Shown here: positions 25,306-32,798 of the stretch, piece by piece
How the letters are laid out: the number at the start of each line of letters is the position of its first letter
Position numbering within the stretch: position 1 is the stretch's first letter
Source of the DNA: JALEFZ01 sp964564415
GTDB lineage: Bacteria > Bacteroidota > Bacteroidia > J057
Direction: 5' to 3'
DNA length: 64,000 nt
Assembly (NCBI GenBank): GCA_964564415.1
Contig: CAZMAV010000002.1
Span: 124,001-188,000, forward strand
Translations under genes and position numbers: made by a program
The notes under the pieces: generated by a model
Database searches by the model: none
What the model saw: only the letters and a program-made list of their open reading frames with translations
Told to the model about the DNA's origin: nothing

Positions 25306-25320
25306 GGTAAAAGTTTTACC
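25306..25320. promoter_or_regulatory. Perfect inverted repeat upstream of the sulfite dehydrogenase gene
   Basis: GGTAAAA-G-TTTTACC lies 61 bp upstream of the sulfite dehydrogenase start codon. It could be an operator for a sulfur-responsive repressor. No such regulator gene is found in the window. Confidence 0.35.
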
Positions 25321-25397
25321 CTAAATATGTCGATCGGACTTTTGGGTAAAATAAGGAAAGTCTTTCGATATGATGGATATGGATTAATACAAGTAAA

Positions 25398-26608
25398 TCA
25401 TGGATTGCCCCTGATCATTCTGTTCCAATACATCCAGGGAAGGAAATATTTTTTCAATGCATACATGCTGTATCTCTCCTTGGCCTGATTGAAGGGAAAA
25501 GTAGTATCGGGTTCTTTATCGTAGTTGAACTCTGCCAAAATGAGTTTTCCTTTTCCCGTAACCTGGGGACATGAGCCATATCCATCATAGGTGGCAGGTG
25601 AGACCCACTCTTTTTTATTTATAAGCTGTAATAGATTTTTCACTACGGTGGGGGCTTGTTTTCTGATAGCTGCCCCAGTTTTGGCATTGAGGGTATCGGC
25701 TGCATCACCCAGGCCAAAGACATTGGGAAAATCCGGGGATTGTAAGCTGTGTTTATCCAGGTTGATCCATCCTCCGGCATTGGCAAAAGGACTTTGTTTG
25801 ATGAAGTCAGGGGCAGACATAGGGGGAGATAACATGGATCATATTGAATTCCAGGTTTACCTCTTCGCTGGGCTTTCCCTCAACCAGAATATCATAGGTA
25901 GCGATTTTATTTTTGCCATCTACAGCTTTAAGATTACGGGGAAAAAGGCTTTCTATGCTGTAGTTTTCCACCACTTTTTTCCAGGGCCTCGCGAAAGGGG
26001 CGGACACCAAAAATGACCCCACCAGCCGCGGTGTATTTTACATTTATCTGGTCTAAAATACCCCTACACTTAAAATTATCACTAGCCAGGTACATGATTT
26101 TTTGAGGAGCACCGCCACACTTGATCGGGGTATTCGGATTGGTAAACAGAGCTGTGTCTCCCGCCTTTATGCTTTCTATGGCTTCATGCGTGTAAGGGCA
26201 CTGATCATAGGCATAATTGCTGCATACATTGTTTTGTCTCAAAGATTCTTTCAGTCCGTCGATTTTGTTCCAGTCGATTTGAATTCCGGGGCAGAGCACC
26301 AAATAATCATAGCTGATTCTACTTAAATCGGATAGGACAACGGTATTTTCGTCCGGAATGAGCTTGCTAGCTGCTTTTTGGTACCATTTGGATCTTTTGG
26401 AAATGAAATCTGCCTGATTCTTTTCGGTTTTTTTGAGGTCGAGGAGACCTCCGCTGTCCAGGGGCCAGGCAGGTGGGTAATAATGCTTCTCAGAGGGATC
26501 GACAAGGGCGATGTCGATATTGGAGTTCTTTTTCAGGAGCATATTGCCAACCGTAGGTCCGGCAGATCCTGCCCCAGTGATGAGTACCTGGTGATGGGAG
26601 TGGGTCAT
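25398..26608 (-). pseudogene. Sulfide:quinone oxidoreductase with two frameshifts
   Basis: Three frames together encode a normal SQR. Part 1 (26608 to about 25980) has the FAD motif GAGSAGPTVGNML and the Cys sites VCSNYAYDQC and IKCGGAPQKIMYL. Part 2 (about 25975-25830) continues with VVENYSIESLFPRNLKAVDG, and part 3 (about 25835-25398) with SAPDFIKQSPFANAGGW, GLGDAADTLNAKTGAAIRKQ and YFLPWMYWNRMI. The first shift is an extra A in a 6-A run (25975-25980); the second is an extra base near 25832 (GTTATCTCCCCC). Both are +1 and do not compensate. Real mutation is likely, but homopolymer sequencing error cannot be excluded for the first. Confidence 0.85.
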
Positions 26609-26668
26609 AATTTTGATGCAGCTGTTGTCCAGGAATAAATCAAATTAACCAATATGACTATTATCATA

Positions 26669-26684
26669 TGTTACTATTGTTACA
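26669..26684. promoter_or_regulatory. GTAACA direct repeat upstream of the SQR pseudogene
   Basis: TGTTAC-TAT-TGTTACA has two GTAACA half-sites in tandem. A palindromic version, GTAACA-GA-TGTTAC, is found upstream of the YeeE gene at 31697-31710. A common regulator is possible. Confidence 0.3.
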
Positions 26685-26779
26685 AAGGAGAAGCAGGACA
26701 GGCAGGAAAAAATGGAAGCCCTTAGGACAAATATTCCCTTTCAGGCTCCCATAGCTATGATCACAAGTACTTTTCAGAA

Positions 26780-27085
26780 TCAGCTTAAGGATTTATCTGT
26801 GTACAATCCTCTTATACTTCTCTTGGTCCGGGAGTACATGATGATGCCTATGATGAATAAGATTCCACTCAGGACAAAGAATGGGAGGCTGGTCCAGGAT
26901 ATGGCTTGAAGAAACTCGAGTTTGATAACCGTGATGCCCATGATGGAAAAATACAGGGCTGTACGGATGAATGAGAGGAGGGTCCTCTCATTGGCGAGTC
27001 GGGTACGATCGATGGCCAGGTGATCCCTCATGGTCAGTTGATCCACCTGAAGGGGTCTAGGCCTGGATTTGGTGCTACGTTTCAT
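26780..27085 (-). CDS. DUF202 family membrane protein (YidH-like)
   Basis: This 101-residue protein has two transmembrane helices at about 47-61 and 67-83. The N-terminal RDHLAIDRTRLANERTLLSF is the DUF202 signature. Function is not known; the family is common in membrane operons of many bacteria. It follows the SulP gene by 22 bp and is probably cotranscribed. Confidence 0.85.
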   Translation of the reverse strand: MKRSTKSRPRPLQVDQLTMRDHLAIDRTRLANERTLLSFIRTALYFSIMGITVIKLEFLQAISWTSLPFFVLSGILFIIGIIMYSRTKRSIRGLYTDKSLS

Positions 27086-27107
27086 TTTTTTGATCAGCTA
27101 CTTAGAG

Positions 27108-28814
27108 CTACTTAGATGTTTGAATCGCATAAGGATGAGGGCTAAGGTCTCCTCCCTCATGGAGGGCCTGGATGGCATCTTCTACAGAAAGAAAAATTTG
27201 GTCCTCTCCGATCAGTTCGAAGATTCCTCCTCTTTTCATGATATCTCTGACAGGTCCCTTTACATCGGCAAAGAAAAACTGAATGCCCAGGACTTGATAA
27301 TCTTCCATAAGGTCGTGGATCATATGGACGGCACTGGAGTCCATGTTGTTGATCGGCTTACAGTCGAGGACGATGTACTTTACTCCTTCTCGACCTTGGA
27401 GGAATCGGGTGAGTTTGTCCCGGAAATAATTGAGGTTGGCAAAGTACAACTGGGCGTCAAAGCGCATGATGAGGGTGTCTTCCCATTGGTCCAAAACTTC
27501 AAAACGCTTGACATTTCGGTATTCCTTGGTACCGGGCACCCGTCCCAATTCTGCTACATGGGGATAAGAGACATGGTAGAGGACAATAAGAAGGGAAATG
27601 GCGACACCCAGCAAAATGCCTTGTTCGATGCCGAGGGTCAGGGTTGCCAGGGCTGTCAACCCAAAGAGAAAGAAGTCTTTGCGATCTGTCTTCCAGAGAT
27701 GTTTGGCTTCCTTGACATCGATCAGGCCGAAGACGGCAACCATGATGATGGAGGCCAGGACAGCTTTGGGCAGATAATAAAAGTAAGAGGTGAGAAAAAG
27801 GAGGGTAAGGATAATGAGTAAGGCCGAAAGGATGGAGGCCAATCCGGTACGGGCCCCTGCCTGATCATTGACGGCGGTCCGGGAAAAGCCCCCAGTTGTC
27901 GGAAAAGCCTTGAAAAAAGCTCCGCCGATATTCGCCAGACCCAGACCGATGAGTTCTTGGTTGGGAATCACCTGATAGTCCTTGTGCTTGGCCTGTATGG
28001 CTTTGGCCACGGCAATGGATTCCATAAACCCGACGAAGGAAATGGTCAGAGCAGTAGGCAAAAGGGTTCGAATGGATTCCAGGTCAAAGGAAGGAAGGCC
28101 GATGGAGGGCAATCCCTGAGGTACTTCCCTTACGATTTTCACCCCTTCTTCGGCTAAATCTCCAAAATAGACCAAAGGAATTCCCAATAAAACTACGATG
28201 AGAGGTCCTGGTATGCGTTTGTTTATTCTTTTGATGGCCAGGAGGACCAGAATGGCACCCATTCCTAGCAGCATAGTAGGAAGGTTAATTTCAGCATATT
28301 TTTCGAAGACCGCCAGGAGAGTTTCATGGACCTTTCCTCTGGGGATGTCCAGTCCGAGGAGGTGTTTCAGTTGGCTGAACCCTATGATAAGAGCTGCAGC
28401 TGATGTAAATCCTGCAATTACAGGATGAGAAAGAAAGTTGACCAAGAAACCCAGGCGCAAAGCTCCCATGCTAAATTGGATGATCCCTACAATCAGGGCT
28501 AGTAGGATGGCATAGGAAATAAACTGATCTGAGCCTGTAGGGACCAATTGGCCTACGCCACTTGAAATCAGGAGGGCTACCATCGCCACGGGTCCCACCG
28601 CCAATTGTCTGGAGGTTCCGAAAAGGGCATACAAAATCAAGGGAATGGTGGAGGCATAAAGTCCGTAGATCGGAGGAAGGCCTGCGAGCATGGAATAGGC
28701 CATGCCCTGAGGAATCAACATGACTCCTACGGTAAGGCCGGCTGAGACATCACCCTGAAGGTCGGATCGCTTGTAATTGGGAATCCATTCCAAAAAGGGG
28801 AAGAATTTTTTCAT
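27108..28814 (-). CDS. SulP/SLC26 family anion transporter
   Basis: This 568-residue protein has 12-14 membrane segments and a cytoplasmic STAS domain at about 430-545. Signatures include DVSAGLTVGVMLIPQGMAYS near the start, and the STAS segment VKYIVLDCKPINNMDSSAVH. SulP proteins carry sulfate, bicarbonate or other anions. The location in a sulfur-oxidation locus points to sulfate import or export; the direction is not deduced from sequence. Confidence 0.9.
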   Translation of the reverse strand: MKKFFPFLEWIPNYKRSDLQGDVSAGLTVGVMLIPQGMAYSMLAGLPPIYGLYASTIPLILYALFGTSRQLAVGPVAMVALLISSGVGQLVPTGSDQFISYAILLALIVGIIQFSMGALRLGFLVNFLSHPVIAGFTSAAALIIGFSQLKHLLGLDIPRGKVHETLLAVFEKYAEINLPTMLLGMGAILVLLAIKRINKRIPGPLIVVLLGIPLVYFGDLAEEGVKIVREVPQGLPSIGLPSFDLESIRTLLPTALTISFVGFMESIAVAKAIQAKHKDYQVIPNQELIGLGLANIGGAFFKAFPTTGGFSRTAVNDQAGARTGLASILSALLIILTLLFLTSYFYYLPKAVLASIIMVAVFGLIDVKEAKHLWKTDRKDFFLFGLTALATLTLGIEQGILLGVAISLLIVLYHVSYPHVAELGRVPGTKEYRNVKRFEVLDQWEDTLIMRFDAQLYFANLNYFRDKLTRFLQGREGVKYIVLDCKPINNMDSSAVHMIHDLMEDYQVLGIQFFFADVKGPVRDIMKRGGIFELIGEDQIFLSVEDAIQALHEGGDLSPHPYAIQTSK

Positions 28815-28861
28815 AATGGATGATATGCAGTGGTATAAATGGTCATTAAAAAATTACAGCA

Positions 28862-29275
28862 TCAATGAGGCAGTCTGTTTCGGATCAATCCATAGACGAA
28901 AGTACCCATCAAAGCCCCTCCGATGACGATCAAGACGGGAAGATAACCGTAGCCGACGAGGATAAACATGGGTCCGGGACATGCGCCCGATAAGGCCCAT
29001 CCCAAACCGAAGATGATCCCCCCCAGGAGATAACGGGCAATGCTTTTGTTTTTGTCTTGAAATACGATGGGTGAACCACTTATATCCTTGATATTGAGGG
29101 CTTTGATAAGCCAGGTGCCTATCATGCCCAGTAGGATGGCCGAACCTATGATGCCGTACATGTGGAAGGATTGAAAGTGAAACATTTCATATATGCGAAA
29201 CCATGAAATAATCTCTGCCTTGGTCATTACAATACCAAATAAAATCCCCGCTAGAACAAACTTGATATATTTCAT
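28862..29275 (-). CDS. YeeE/YedE family half-transporter (DUF6691 type)
   Basis: This 137-residue membrane protein has four helices and the conserved Cys motif LSGACPGPMF (Cys at about residue 99). Full-length YeeE (TsuA) imports thiosulfate with Cys residues in such motifs. Bacteroidota often split it into two genes, and the other half is probably at 31024-31581. It precedes the SulP gene by 47 bp. Confidence 0.85.
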   Translation of the reverse strand: MKYIKFVLAGILFGIVMTKAEIISWFRIYEMFHFQSFHMYGIIGSAILLGMIGTWLIKALNIKDISGSPIVFQDKNKSIARYLLGGIIFGLGWALSGACPGPMFILVGYGYLPVLIVIGGALMGTFVYGLIRNRLPH

Positions 29276-29279
29276 TGAG

Positions 29280-30710
29280 TCAAAAGTTAATGTTGGTAAT
29301 AAAATTGAAGTGGTGCAGGTTGGTTCGGTAAAAACTAGCTGCCAGGGGAGGGTTGTCTTCCCCGCTATCGAATTTGCCTACGTACAAAAGGACCAATTCT
29401 ACTCCTTTGAAAGCCTTGGGGAAGTCATAGCTCCCCCTAAGAGTCATTTGATAAAAAGAAGATCGCTGATATTTGTTGAACCTTGTATTTTCCCTTTCAG
29501 GAAGGTCTGAGTAAGACGAGCTGAGGTCTATACTTAGGTTGCTGGCCCAGGACTTGAGCAGGTTGAACCTTGCCCTTAGCACGATTACCTGTGTAGCTCC
29601 AAGGCCATCAAGCCAACTTCTGGGCTGAGAAATGAAGAATCTTTCTCTGCCCAGTTCTCTTGGAAAGAGAAATCGACCTGTATCAAAGGCGTGGAGGTAG
29701 GCCGCCGAAAGTTTTAGCCCGCCTACCTTCATCCCACTGCGAAAAGCCAGAACTTGCGCGGTCTCATCCGGCTGGTAGTATCGCTCCGAGTAAGGCAGAC
29801 TTTCCTGATGGGGAGCGGCTACTTGAGAGACATATTGACCTTCAAATGAGAAGCTCTTCCACTGAAACTTAGCTTCCAGCCAGGTGGTATTGGTAAGCTT
29901 GTCGAGGTGATAATTCCAGAGGCTGAGCTTTACCTTTTTGAAGGTGAATTGATTTATACCTATAGCTATCAATCCCCGGGTAGGTGCTTTCCGATGATAA
30001 GTAGCCTGGCCTCCGTCAGGCTGGCGCCCATTGTTGTTAAGCCCAATAGCTTCTTCAAATGAAAACCAGTCAGTCATGCCCCTGGGAGATACCCTGTGAA
30101 TCCAGCCATATTTGAGAATCGACTCGTCCTTGAACTGATGTTGGCCCCAAAGGCCCTGAAAGACAAAAGGCTTCATCCTGCCATCCCTGCGGAGGAGGAG
30201 GGGACCTTGGTTGATGTCTATTTTGCCATACTCCACAAAAGATTTGGGCCTGTAATGGAAGCGGACAAACAACTCCTCCAATCGGTCGAGGTCGTGTTTT
30301 TCTCCAGGTCTGTTGACATCGTAGAGTTCGCTTTCCCATCTGGCGCTTTTTCCGGCAATGCTATCAACCCGTTGCAGGTCTGCCGAGAGGGTCTGATAGG
30401 TAAATATTCCCTTGACCCCAAATTGGAGTCCCTTCCAGATGGCAGATCTGTACTGTATAGAGCCTCCGGTGGCGTTGGACCAGTAGTCGCTGAGTGCATT
30501 GGGGTGGACAGTGGCCATAAAGTAATTTCTCAGATGCCCATGAATGTGGCCTTTTGCACAAAAATCTCTTACGCAGTGAACGGCAGAATCGGTGCTCAGC
30601 TCCAAGGAGTTAAGTTTGACATCGTGATGAGCATGGGGACCGCAGTCTTGGGCCAGGGTCCAACACAAAAAGATATTAGAGACCATTATAAAGAGGACCA
30701 GACGCTTCAT
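29280..30710 (-). CDS. Outer-membrane porin, OprD-like
   Basis: This protein has 476 residues from the ATG at 30710, where a signal peptide (MKRLVLFIMVSNIFLCWTLA) begins. The longest frame extends 29 codons upstream into repeat A3 and has no homologous character. A short His/Cys-rich stretch (CGPHAHHD ... CVRDFCAKGHIHGH, residues about 23-56) is followed by barrel strands rich in aromatic residues. It resembles OprD-type porins of sulfur and hydrocarbon loci. It separates the two YeeE halves. Substrate is not known; thiosulfate, sulfate or another anion are reasonable guesses. Confidence 0.7.
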   Translation of the reverse strand: MKRLVLFIMVSNIFLCWTLAQDCGPHAHHDVKLNSLELSTDSAVHCVRDFCAKGHIHGHLRNYFMATVHPNALSDYWSNATGGSIQYRSAIWKGLQFGVKGIFTYQTLSADLQRVDSIAGKSARWESELYDVNRPGEKHDLDRLEELFVRFHYRPKSFVEYGKIDINQGPLLLRRDGRMKPFVFQGLWGQHQFKDESILKYGWIHRVSPRGMTDWFSFEEAIGLNNNGRQPDGGQATYHRKAPTRGLIAIGINQFTFKKVKLSLWNYHLDKLTNTTWLEAKFQWKSFSFEGQYVSQVAAPHQESLPYSERYYQPDETAQVLAFRSGMKVGGLKLSAAYLHAFDTGRFLFPRELGRERFFISQPRSWLDGLGATQVIVLRARFNLLKSWASNLSIDLSSSYSDLPERENTRFNKYQRSSFYQMTLRGSYDFPKAFKGVELVLLYVGKFDSGEDNPPLAASFYRTNLHHFNFITNINF

Positions 30711-30734
30711 TGCTAAGTTTGATCGCGAATAGAT

Positions 30735-30906
30735 TAAGTAGTCTCGCAATTTTATTTTGGATTTCTTTGCGCCACTTTTTCCCGGATCCTGCGTCATTTT
30801 CCGATGAATCGGGATCGGTTTAGAAGCACTAAACCTACGTTCAATTCCTTGGCTTCAGAAAAAATTGTCTCCAAAGAATACCGAATTCAATGTGCTCGCC
30901 TACTTA
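30735..30906. repeat. Dispersed repeat family A, copy A3
   Basis: A 172-bp copy, the same length as A1. The ends TAAGTAG ... CTACTTA are exact inverted repeats. The core hairpin is GGTTTAG-AAGCA-CTAAACC (30817-30835), with G-C where A1 has A-T, a paired change. It lies 24 bp upstream of the porin start, inside the sulfur locus between the porin and a YeeE-type gene. Confidence 0.85.
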
Positions 30907-31023
30907 AAGCGCTATTGGATTGGTTGATAAAGCAGATTTGTGAAAAGCTACCCTCTTTACAGCTTACTGGATGACGTCCAATAGAAGCCTTGGGACTTTT
31001 CCCGGATAAGTCCATGTACTGAG

Positions 31024-31581
31024 TTAAAAAATCAAGGGGAATACCATATAGGTCATGATGAGGCCTCCGATAAAAAAGCCTATGACCGCTATGAGTGAAG
31101 GCAACTGAAGGTTGCTCAACCCGCTGATGGCATGTCCTGAAGTACATCCTCCTGCGTATCTGGCCCCAAAGCCGACTAGGAAGCCCCCCAGAATAAGAAG
31201 TATGATTCCTGAAGGTTCGCTAAAGGCAGTCATGCCAAATAGCTTTTCGGGCAAATAGGAACTGCCAGGATTGGAGAAGCCTAGTTTTTCAAGTGAGGAA
31301 ACGGTAGATGAACTAATTTTAACTCCCTTTTCTTTGGAAAAAAATAGGGAAGTCAGGGCTCCACCCAGGATAGCCCCCAGGACAAACATGAGGTTCCAGC
31401 GCTGGGCTTTCCAGTCAAATTTGAAAAAAGAGGCGTATTTACCGGCACCGGCGAGGGTGCAAACCGTCCTGAAATTTGAAGAAAGTCCCAAACTTTCTCC
31501 AAAAAAGATTAGGAGCATCATAATTAAGGCGATGATAGGACCTGCTATGTACCAGGGCCAGGGCTCGTATATCCATTGCAT
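31024..31581 (-). CDS. YeeE/YedE family half-transporter
   Basis: This 185-residue membrane protein has four or five helices and the YeeE motif ARYAGGCTSGHAISGLS (Cys at about residue 145), a known thiosulfate-transport element. It would pair with the other half at 28862-29275. The two halves are separated by a porin gene and repeat A3. A palindrome GTAACA-GA-TGTTAC lies 115 bp upstream. Confidence 0.85.
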   Translation of the reverse strand: MQWIYEPWPWYIAGPIIALIMMLLIFFGESLGLSSNFRTVCTLAGAGKYASFFKFDWKAQRWNLMFVLGAILGGALTSLFFSKEKGVKISSSTVSSLEKLGFSNPGSSYLPEKLFGMTAFSEPSGIILLILGGFLVGFGARYAGGCTSGHAISGLSNLQLPSLIAVIGFFIGGLIMTYMVFPLIF

Positions 31582-31696
31582 GAGAAGAAAAAGAATTAAG
31601 TGGTTGCTTCTTTTTTGTGGGCGGGGAGGCTCTAATCGACATGCCGACCGACCCCAAGAAGTAAGGCAAAGGTATCAGTCAGCTTGTGGATACACT

Positions 31697-31710
31697 GTAA
31701 CAGATGTTAC
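31697..31710. promoter_or_regulatory. GTAACA inverted repeat upstream of the YeeE gene
   Basis: GTAACA-GA-TGTTAC is a perfect 6+2+6 palindrome. It is related to the GTAACA direct repeat upstream of the SQR gene and may be a site for a Crp/Fnr-like regulator. This is a guess from sequence alone. Confidence 0.35.
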
Positions 31711-31820
31711 CCATGTCGGGGTGGCACGAAGGGAGTAAGGAGAAAGGAAAATTATGGGAATGAAATAATCGCTTAAAAAAGGCTAAATTTAATGGCAGAA
31801 TTATCAATCCTTCTACCTTT

Positions 31821-32732
31821 ATGCGTAAAATTTTTATTCTACTCTTTATCATGACGGCGGTATGGGCAACTTACTGCCAAGGTCAGCAGCGCTACTTGGA
31901 TGATCTTTTTACAAAAATAGATAAGAAAACCCTGACTTACGCCTCAAAAGATGGGCAGGACCTCAAGTTGGACATTTACTCTCCCCGCGGGGATAGCCTG
32001 ACAAAAAGGCCCTTCATGGTATGGATGCACGGAGGAGGATTTTCCGGAGGAAGCCGCGACAATGGAGATGAGGTAAGGCTGATGAAGGCCCTTGCCAGAA
32101 AGGGATATGTAGCAGTTTCCATTTCTTACCGCCTCCTGCGCAAGGGTAAAAAAAACGGATTTAGCTGTGACTGTCCAAGAGAAGAGAAGATGAGGGTGTT
32201 TAGAGAGGCGGCGGCCGATTTTATGGATGCCTGTCTTTATCTGAAAAAAAATGCTGGCAAACTGGGTTTGGATTCCGATCTCATGATGATAGGAGGAAGC
32301 AGCGCAGGGGCAGAAGCTATCCTCAATGCTGCCTATGCCAGAGACTGGTTATTCGATAATCCTGAATATGACTCCCTTCAGTTTTCGGCTTTACTTTCGC
32401 TTGCGGGAGCTGTGGTCGACGCACGCTACATCACCGAAAAGAATAATATTCCGGCTCTTCTTTTTCACGGAACAGATGACAACCTCGTCCCGTATGTGAC
32501 GGCGCCTCATCACTATTGTAAGGAAGAGCAAAAGGGCTATATCTGGCTGGATGGTTCCCGGACCATTGCCCGGAGACTGGAGGAGCTTGACAGCAGCTAT
32601 CTGCTCTACACCTTCGAGGGGGCTCGCCACGAAATTTCCCGCATACCCTTCGATCAACTGGACCTGATTGTGAAGTTTCTGAACGAAGTCGCAATCGAAG
32701 GGAAAGATAAAGTCCTGAACATTACTGAGTAG
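31821..32732 (+). CDS. Secreted alpha/beta hydrolase (carboxylesterase type)
   Basis: This 303-residue protein has a signal peptide (about 1-22) and an esterase fold. The oxyanion motif is MHGGGFSGGS; the nucleophile elbow is GGSSAGAE, followed by the acid and base (FHGTDDNLVP and GARHEIS). This is the family of acetyl xylan esterase-like and BD-FAE enzymes. Being just upstream of a glycan locus and its regulator, it may remove ester groups from glycans, although the spacing (66 bp to the regulator gene) gives no proof of a common operon. Confidence 0.8.
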   Translation: MRKIFILLFIMTAVWATYCQGQQRYLDDLFTKIDKKTLTYASKDGQDLKLDIYSPRGDSLTKRPFMVWMHGGGFSGGSRDNGDEVRLMKALARKGYVAVSISYRLLRKGKKNGFSCDCPREEKMRVFREAAADFMDACLYLKKNAGKLGLDSDLMMIGGSSAGAEAILNAAYARDWLFDNPEYDSLQFSALLSLAGAVVDARYITEKNNIPALLFHGTDDNLVPYVTAPHHYCKEEQKGYIWLDGSRTIARRLEELDSSYLLYTFEGARHEISRIPFDQLDLIVKFLNEVAIEGKDKVLNITE

Positions 32733-32798
32733 ACGAAGACTTTCGTATTTTTCGGTACTGGGAGATCGCTAAAGTTATAGGCTTTCCTTGCATTTGAT

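Noticed and set aside
25975..25980. Programmed frameshift in the SQR gene
   Set aside because: A second, non-slippery shift follows further downstream, so a single programmed event cannot restore the protein.
30711..30797. Extension of the porin gene upstream
   Set aside because: The added residues come from repeat A3, and the ATG at 30710 gives a clean signal peptide.
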